A stretch of DNA of 17,689 nt, from the NCBI GenBank assembly GCA_900549475.1, contig UROF01000041.1, positions 1-17,689 of the forward strand, read 5' to 3'. Source of the DNA: an uncultured Eubacteriales bacterium. GTDB taxonomy: Bacteria > Bacillota > Clostridia > Oscillospirales > Oscillospiraceae. Below are positions 13,587 to 17,689 of the stretch, piece after piece. A program made the position numbers and the translations under genes. Position 1 is the stretch's first letter. Each line of letters begins with the position of its first letter. Under the pieces are notes generated by a model that worked only from the letters and a program-made list of their open reading frames with translations, was not told the DNA's origin and did no database searches.

Positions 13587-15017
13587 TTACAGTGCGCGGA
13601 GGAAAGCCTTGAGAAACGCAATGGACCGGTCAAAGGACTCCAGGTCCAGGTATTCCTCCGGGGTGTGGTGCTTGGCATAAATGGCTCCGGTGGTCACGAT
13701 ATCCATATCCGGGAACATATGCTTAAAGGCACCACACTCATTGCCGCCATGGGCAGCCACATGGTTGAGGGGCTTGCCGTACTGCTCCAGGAACACCTTG
13801 TCCATGGTATCCCGCAGGGGAGAATCTTTCAGATAGCGGTAACCGTAGTAATCACGCTTCCCCGCGATCCTGGCGTCCAGGCGCTGGCAGAGGATCTCCA
13901 CAGCGGCTTCCGCCTCACCCATATAGGACTCAAAGGGACTGCGTGCACTATATGTAATAGTAAGAACACCGTTCTCCAGCTGGACCTGGCTGATATTGGC
14001 CGAGAAAGAAGGCAGGCCATCCAGCGGCAGGAACCGGGCAAACACACCGTAGGGCAGCAGGTACAGAAGTTCTGCCGCCTCCAGGCTCTCCTTCGCCCCG
14101 GCGGCAGCCGCCGCCTGTCCATCCTGAAGAGAGAGGGCAATATCGGGATCGCTGAACTCATACTCCTCAGCCACCGCCTTGGCTACCGCATCCACCACAG
14201 CGGAAAGCTGCTCCCGGCTGGCGGAAGATACAAAAGTCACCTGCGCTTCCGAAGCGATACCGGACTTCTTCCCTGCTGCGGTGAAACCATCAAAGCGGAA
14301 ATCATAGCCGTTCTTGTGGATCTGATACAGAACGCGGGCAGCCAGCTTAGCGGCGTTGGCCCGCTCCTTGCTGATATCGTCGCCGCTGCGGCCGCCCAGC
14401 AGGCCGCTCACCGTCAGGGTGTAGGCACTGCCATTGGCCGGAGCCATGGGCAGATCCTTCTCCACGGTCAGGGTACGGGCTCCCGCCAGGGTGGTGTAGG
14501 TGCGGTACTCACCGGCGCCGTCCAGATTGATCAGCCGCCGGCCCTTGAAGTACTCCGGCTTGAGTGCCATGGCCCCGTAGAGGCCAATCTCCTCCTGGAC
14601 GGTGAAGCAGCACTCCAGATAGGGATGGGGCAGCGTCTCGTCAGAGAGGATGTCCAGCATATAGGCTGCACCCATGCAGTCGTCGGCACCCAGGGTCGTT
14701 CCCTTGGCCCGCAGATGGGTTCCCTCCACATACAGCTCCAGAGGATCTTTCTCAAAGTCGTGGGTGCTCTCCGGCACCTTCTCACACACCATATCAATAT
14801 GGGCCTGGATGATCACACCCGGGTGATCCTCGTATCCCGGGGTAGCCGCCTTGTAAATGACTACGTTGCCCATATCATCCTGCACATAGTCCAGGCCCTT
14901 CTCTTTGGCAAACGCAACGATCCAATCACTCAGGGCTTTTTCATTCCTTGAGCCGTGTGGGATCTTGCAAATCTCATTGAAATAAAAGCAATGGGGCTTT
15001 TTTATATCAAACTGCAT
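13587..15017 (-). CDS. Diverged M20C dipeptidase paralog (PepD-2)
   Basis: First gene of the operon, 476 residues, aligned end to end with PepD-1 (MQFDIKKPHCFYFNEICKIP). The metal site is kept: H73, D75, D112, E142, E143, D166 and H451. The lid differs: the conserved His of GGHSG is Arg (R210, GGRSGDD), and the GGTKHNVIIPEA element of PepD-1 is AAGKKSGIASEA here, so the Asn and Pro at 252 and 256 are both Ser. That implies altered substrate contacts. An Ala-rich patch (about 302-315) follows. The ATG at 15017 is preceded by GGAGGAG about 9-12 bases upstream and matches the N terminus of PepD-1; the in-frame TTG at 15038 overlaps that site and is rejected. A strong promoter lies 76 bases upstream. 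Confidence 0.92.
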   Translation of the reverse strand: MQFDIKKPHCFYFNEICKIPHGSRNEKALSDWIVAFAKEKGLDYVQDDMGNVVIYKAATPGYEDHPGVIIQAHIDMVCEKVPESTHDFEKDPLELYVEGTHLRAKGTTLGADDCMGAAYMLDILSDETLPHPYLECCFTVQEEIGLYGAMALKPEYFKGRRLINLDGAGEYRTYTTLAGARTLTVEKDLPMAPANGSAYTLTVSGLLGGRSGDDISKERANAAKLAARVLYQIHKNGYDFRFDGFTAAGKKSGIASEAQVTFVSSASREQLSAVVDAVAKAVAEEYEFSDPDIALSLQDGQAAAAAGAKESLEAAELLYLLPYGVFARFLPLDGLPSFSANISQVQLENGVLTITYSARSPFESYMGEAEAAVEILCQRLDARIAGKRDYYGYRYLKDSPLRDTMDKVFLEQYGKPLNHVAAHGGNECGAFKHMFPDMDIVTTGAIYAKHHTPEEYLDLESFDRSIAFLKAFLRAL

Positions 15018-15092
15018 ACAAATTCTCTCCTCCGCCAACCATCCGCCTTAAAACATTGTCAAGATATCACATTTATCCACTTCTTATCGTCA

Positions 15093-15121
15093 ATAATAAT
15101 AAGTTTTTTTCATGTTGTCAA
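15093..15121 (-). promoter_or_regulatory. Main promoter of the peptide-uptake operon
   Basis: On the minus strand a perfect TTGACA (15116-15121) is 17 bases from TATTAT (15093-15098). Transcription would begin near 15086, leaving a leader of about 70 bases before the PepD-2 ATG. A second, weaker candidate overlaps downstream (TTGACG, then TGATAT about 18 bases on). No other strong leftward promoter is seen until the amidohydrolase, consistent with a single ten-gene transcript. Confidence 0.8.
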
Positions 15122-15150
15122 TAGTACATCATCAAATATGTTCATAATTC

Positions 15151-15168
15151 TTTTACATTTATGTAAAA
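15151..15168. promoter_or_regulatory. Palindrome upstream of the operon promoter (possible operator)
   Basis: TTTTACATTTATGTAAAA is a perfect 8 bp inverted repeat with a two-base centre. It lies 30 bases upstream of the -35 box of the operon promoter, a typical place for a regulator. The motif matches no regulator box that I can name with confidence. Confidence 0.5.
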
Positions 15169-15253
15169 TGTCGGTAATGGAAATTTATAATTATACATTT
15201 TTTCTTTTTAACTACAAAACTTTTCTCTTTTCCGCCACTTGCTCTAAATTTCG

Positions 15254-15269
15254 TTACATTTATTTGTAA
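15254..15269. promoter_or_regulatory. Second copy of the TTACATTTAT...TGTAA palindrome
   Basis: TTACATTTATTTGTAA repeats the core of the palindrome at 15151-15168, with arms TTACA/TGTAA and a centre two bases longer than in the first copy. The two centres are about 102 bases apart. A pair of similar sites upstream of one promoter suggests a regulator binding at two places, though AT-rich chance matches are possible. Confidence 0.35.
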
Positions 15270-15378
15270 ATATCAATCGAATAATATGGGAAATTTTATT
15301 AAATGATGTGAGATAAGCCCTTATTCTATCGAAAGAGCCAAACTAAACTCGACAGCATATTCTTTGGTTACTGCTTAT

Positions 15379-15399
15379 TTGTCCATATGTAGTGGACAA
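15379..15399. repeat. 7 bp inverted repeat
   Basis: TTGTCCA and TGGACAA flank a seven-base centre. It may form a hairpin or be a protein-binding site; nothing nearby shows what it does. Confidence 0.4.
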
Positions 15400-15457
15400 C
15401 ATCTGCCCTTCGCGTACTCTTTCCGAGGAATATCGATGTACCACATCATTGCCCAAT

Positions 15458-15477
15458 ATATTGTCAAAATATTGTCA
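15458..15477. repeat. Tandem ATATTGTCA direct repeats, 11-base period
   Basis: ATATTGTCA occurs at 15458-15466 and again at 15469-15477, about one helical turn apart, so both would face the same side of the DNA. Function unknown. Confidence 0.4.
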
Positions 15478-15613
15478 TATTTTCAGGGGAATTTCTTGAC
15501 AGATTAATATCCTGTATGTTTCTTCATCCTATACTGACTGTTACGCAAAGAGGTGATCACTGCTTCTTCCCAACATAATTTATATATTTTGCCGTTGCCG
15601 GGTTTTGGGCAAC

Positions 15614-15650
15614 AAAAAGCCGTTACACACCGTGTGTGTAACGGTTTTTT
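15614..15650 (+). terminator. Rho-independent terminator with no gene upstream
   Basis: An 11 bp stem (15620-15630 with 15634-15644), three-base loop and six T (15645-15650) form a strong plus-strand terminator. The five A before the stem make it able to work on the minus strand too. A weaker hairpin (GTTGCC/GGCAAC) directly precedes it. It may end an unseen small RNA, regulate the downstream gene by attenuation, or insulate the leftward operon. Confidence 0.85.
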
Positions 15651-15743
15651 CATAAGGGCGGCGATGGGGAAAATCCCCCGGGGCTGAAACTGGTGAAATC
15701 ACCGAAAGCAGGTCAAATCTGATTACAAAAAGGAGAATTTTGA
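15651..15743 (+). promoter_or_regulatory. Structured leader of the tail-fibre-like gene
   Basis: The 93 bases between the terminator and the ATG contain two compact hairpins: GGGGA/TCCCC (15666-15670 with 15674-15678) and GGTG/CACC around an AAAT tetraloop (15692-15703). Loop-like unpaired tracts (CTGAAAC, CGAAAGCAGG, GTCAAATC) lie around them, and a ribosome site AAGGAG stands eight bases before the ATG. No -10/-35 pair is clear inside it. It resembles a structured RNA, but I could not match it to a known riboswitch family. Confidence 0.4.
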
Positions 15744-16235
15744 ATGGAGTATACGACTAATTATCACTTGCCCCAGTGGGTGGAGAGCGATCGCATCATG
15801 ATGGGAGATTTCAATCAGATGTGCAGCGACATGGAGGCAGGGCTCACCAGCAACGCCCAGGCTGCCGCTGCCGCTCAGGCCGCTGCCGGTAATGCGCAGA
15901 ATGCGGCAGAAAACGCCCAAGCTTCGGCGGATGCTGCTCAGGCGGAAGCTGCCAAACTGCCCTATGTGGTGGGAAGCTACACTGGCACTGGCAGCAATGT
16001 AACGATCACATTGGGATTCCGCCCCAGCTTTGTTCTTATCTGTGGACACCTGGCAACGGACGCCCTCAACACCGACAAAAATATTCTCTATGCTTTCGGC
16101 GCCACCGGCGGGCATGTGGTATCCACTAAAATCCAGATTACTGACACCGGATTCATTGCACGGGATCGGACAGAGGATCTCTATCCTGATTTCAGTTTCA
16201 GCGGACGGACTTACGACTACATCGCCTTTCGATAA
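15744..16235 (+). CDS. Orphan phage tail-fibre-like protein
   Basis: A 163-residue protein. The first 35 residues (MEYTTNYHLPQWVESDRIMM) resemble the N-terminal attachment part of tail-fibre proteins from phages of gut Clostridia. Next is an Ala/Gln/Asn-rich helical segment (about 36-70) suited to a trimeric coiled coil. The C-terminal part (VVGSYTGTGSNVTITLGFRPSFVLICG) resembles the receptor-binding tip of tail fibres. There are no other phage genes in view, no signal peptide and no membrane span. AAGGAG precedes the ATG by eight bases, and the gene is closed by a terminator at 16244-16269. It may be a remnant of a prophage, part of a phage-derived particle encoded elsewhere, or a cargo gene with its own expression unit. 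Confidence 0.7.
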   Translation: MEYTTNYHLPQWVESDRIMMGDFNQMCSDMEAGLTSNAQAAAAAQAAAGNAQNAAENAQASADAAQAEAAKLPYVVGSYTGTGSNVTITLGFRPSFVLICGHLATDALNTDKNILYAFGATGGHVVSTKIQITDTGFIARDRTEDLYPDFSFSGRTYDYIAFR

Positions 16236-16243
16236 GCATAGGA

Positions 16244-16269
16244 ACCCCCAGGGCCGAAGCCCTGGGGGT
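16244..16269 (+). terminator. Terminator of the tail-fibre-like gene, possibly bidirectional
   Basis: An 11 bp GC-rich stem (16244-16254 with 16259-16269) is closed by a CGAA tetraloop and followed on the plus strand by TCTTTG. It starts nine bases after the stop. Read leftward it has a TTCG loop and also lies after the convergent surface-protein gene, so it may serve both. Confidence 0.8.
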
Positions 16270-16274
16270 CTTTG

Positions 16275-16306
16275 TAACTTGATAAGCTTTTGTTCCAGTC
16301 AAGTTA
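16275..16306 (-). repeat. 8 bp inverted repeat overlapping the stop of the surface-protein gene
   Basis: TAACTTGA and TCAAGTTA flank a 16-base centre, and the right arm includes the TAA stop of the leftward gene. It could add a weak hairpin to the 3' end of that message. Confidence 0.4.
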
Positions 16307-17689
16307 AGGGGTTGCAGTAACATTTGCAGCATCAACGTAGAAGTACTGCTTTACTTTACCCTCGACAGTCACCTTGGCAGGAGTCAGCTTGCCGTTGTCG
16401 ACAACAGTACCGGTTTCGCCATTATCAATCCAAACGGTGGGGTGATCGTGGGTCTCGGTGGTGTTGACCAGAGCAGCATCCTTGTGCAGAGTCAGAGTGG
16501 CATCATCTTTGACTTCAATGCCGCCCCACTCATTGCCGGAAACATTAATGGTTCCCTTCAGAGTGGTGTCGGCAGCAATCTGAATACCAGCGTTAGCACC
16601 GGTCACGGTAACATTCTCCAGAACGCTGCCGGCAGTATAAACCTTGATGCCATACTCGCCCTCGTCCCAACCCACAACGAAGGTGTTGGGGCCATCAACC
16701 TTCAGGTTCTTCACAGTGCCGCCGCTTACCAGAATGGCACCCTTGTCACGGGCATGAGTAGCAGAACTGTTGAGATACTTGGGGGCGGTGAGGGTGTAAT
16801 GAGCGCCATCCAGGGTCACGCCAGTATTGATGGTGATACGGGCTTTCAGAGCGATGTCGTTCGCCAGCACGATGGTCTTAATCTGAGGATTATTGATCGC
16901 AGTAGTCAGCTCCTCATAGGTCTTGACAGTGGCAGTAGCATCTTTCTCAGACTGGATCTTTACAGCCGCATTCCAAATGTTCTGGATGCCACCATGAGGA
17001 TCAACATTAGTCTCGTCGACATAGGCCTTCACAGCATCAATGCTGGTGAGCTTCTTCATCTCGGCGATTTCCTGGCGCAGGACAGCAGCCAAATCCTCGG
17101 CGGTAACATCCTTAACCTTGGGATCAGTGCTCGCCTCGACCTTTCCGACGTACTCGGTCAGAGCCTTCTCAGCAGCAGTCTTGGCATCAGCCAGGGCCTT
17201 GGTGTCGGCAGCAGCATCGGCGGAAGCCTTATCCATGTAGGTAGCGGTATCGCCGTTCTCAGCGGTCACAACAGCGGTGAACTTGCTCACGTTATCCATG
17301 GTCTGGAAGTAATCCTCCTCAGCCACGATGCCCTGAGCGTTCCAGAAGGTCCACTCGACAGTGGCGCCCTCAGAAGCCTTGAAGTTAGCCTTGAACTCGT
17401 TGATGGAGAGCTTGGGGTTCTCTACCTTGATGCCCTTGGTATCCTGATCGATGGTGGCGACTTCCTTTTTCTCGGAGGTCAGGACAGCGCCAGCAGCAGC
17501 AGCATTCACAACCAGCTTATAGCTGTACTGAACACCGGCGTTGTCATAGACCACCAGGCCGTAGGTAGCGCCAGCAACAGGAGGCACAGCGGGAATGGAG
17601 GAAATGGGAGTACCATTTGCATCCACCAGGCTGTCCTGAGTACCGAAGTGGATCATCAGGGAGGACTCAGCCTTCAGGGCATCAGCGTA
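16304..17689 (-). CDS. C-terminal part of a large secreted or surface beta-helix protein, partial
   Basis: The frame is open to the right window edge: codons upstream of the ATG at 17656 continue in frame (YADALKAESSL), so 461 residues of the C-terminal part are visible and the true start is outside. The order is an Ig-like or beta-rich segment (VAGATYGLVVYDNAGVQYSYKL, then NPKLSINEFKANFKASEGATVEWTF), an Ala/Lys-rich helical linker (KALADAKTAAEKALTEYVGK), then from about residue 255 of the visible part a repeated beta-strand region (ITINTGVTLDG; GGTVKNLKVDG; GSVLENVTVTGANAGIQIAA; GTINVSGNEWGGIEV) typical of a right-handed beta-helix of the pectin-lyase-like type. No LPXTG motif or membrane anchor is at the C terminus. 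Codon choice is strongly biased, as in abundant proteins. A surface or S-layer-like role is inferred; no enzyme residues are recognised. Confidence 0.75.
   Translation of the reverse strand, partial: YADALKAESSLMIHFGTQDSLVDANGTPISSIPAVPPVAGATYGLVVYDNAGVQYSYKLVVNAAAAGAVLTSEKKEVATIDQDTKGIKVENPKLSINEFKANFKASEGATVEWTFWNAQGIVAEEDYFQTMDNVSKFTAVVTAENGDTATYMDKASADAAADTKALADAKTAAEKALTEYVGKVEASTDPKVKDVTAEDLAAVLRQEIAEMKKLTSIDAVKAYVDETNVDPHGGIQNIWNAAVKIQSEKDATATVKTYEELTTAINNPQIKTIVLANDIALKARITINTGVTLDGAHYTLTAPKYLNSSATHARDKGAILVSGGTVKNLKVDGPNTFVVGWDEGEYGIKVYTAGSVLENVTVTGANAGIQIAADTTLKGTINVSGNEWGGIEVKDDATLTLHKDAALVNTTETHDHPTVWIDNGETGTVVDNGKLTPAKVTVEGKVKQYFYVDAANVTATP

Larger units (their letters stand above)
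15122..15613. other. AT-rich intergenic region, no gene seen
   Basis: About 490 bases between the operon promoter and the terminator at 15614. It is much more AT-rich than the flanking genes and has no open frame with a ribosome site on either strand. It holds the palindromes listed separately, plus a perfect TTGACA at 15496-15501 on the plus strand and a TATACT at 15530-15535. Those two are 28 bases apart, too far to act as one promoter. Confidence 0.6.

Noticed and set aside
10919..13612. Long plus-strand open frame of about 897 codons
   Set aside because: It is antisense to the M29 peptidase and PepD-1, which have clear catalytic motifs and ribosome sites. Its translation is rich in His, Gly, Val and Leu without any recognisable domain, as expected for the reverse of GC-rich codons.
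15496..15535. Plus-strand promoter from TTGACA and TATACT
   Set aside because: The spacing is 28 bases, far from the 16-18 needed, and no -10-like box lies at the right distance from TTGACA.
15039..15743. Possible short coding genes or a CRISPR array in the AT-rich gap
   Set aside because: No open frame with a ribosome site is present on either strand, and the repeats are too short, too few and irregularly spaced for CRISPR.
15651..15743. Cobalamin or fluoride riboswitch before the tail-fibre-like gene
   Set aside because: Partial likeness (GGTGAAATC; GGCGATGG) is not accompanied by the other conserved blocks of either family, and the gene has no related function.

Overview
The window looks like chromosome of a gut-type Clostridia, most likely an Oscillospiraceae relative such as the Flavonifractor, Oscillibacter or Lawsonibacter groups. 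This is inferred from the moderately GC-rich genes with strong AGGAGG ribosome sites, the Dpp/Opp operon style, an XpaC-like protein, and an orphan Oscillospiraceae-type phage tail-fibre-like gene. No marker gene is present to fix the genus.

Layout. Almost everything reads on the minus strand. From right to left: (1) 17689-16304, the C-terminal part of a large secreted or surface beta-helix protein, convergent with (2) a small plus-strand phage tail-fibre-like gene at 15744-16235, which has its own structured leader and flanking terminators; (3) an AT-rich regulatory stretch of about 0.7 kb (15018-15743) with a near-consensus sigma-A promoter reading left (TTGACA-17-TATTAT) and palindromes upstream of it; (4) a ten-gene leftward operon of about 13 kb (15017 to 2103) closed by a textbook terminator at 2041-2074; (5) an amidohydrolase with its own promoter; (6) an XpaC-like protein with its own promoter, cut by the left window edge.

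The operon reads as a peptide capture, import and digestion unit. In transcription order it encodes two M20C dipeptidases of the PepD type, an M29-like aminopeptidase, a family 5 lipoprotein substrate-binding protein, the permeases DppB and DppC, the ATPases DppD and DppF, a 73-residue membrane protein, and an isocitrate lyase/PEP mutase superfamily enzyme. Three hairpins lie between the binding-protein gene and dppB, where binding protein is usually made in excess over the channel.

The outstanding feature is the transporter. The DppC-type permease carries a complete seven-repeat RCC1-like beta-propeller (about 270 residues) inserted in its first extracytoplasmic loop, exactly before the conserved GTDNLGRD element. 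Its partner ATPase DppF carries a separate insertion of about 190 residues, charged and helical (probable coiled coil), between Walker A and the Q-loop. One importer therefore has an added domain on each face of the membrane. I know of no described function for either. The second PepD paralog keeps all metal ligands but has lost several substrate-site residues, suggesting a changed specificity.

Several starts were moved to match ribosome binding sites: amidohydrolase 1954, small membrane protein 3350, binding protein 10937, PepD-2 15017. GTG starts are proposed for dppC and the PEP mutase-like gene, and TTG for dppB.
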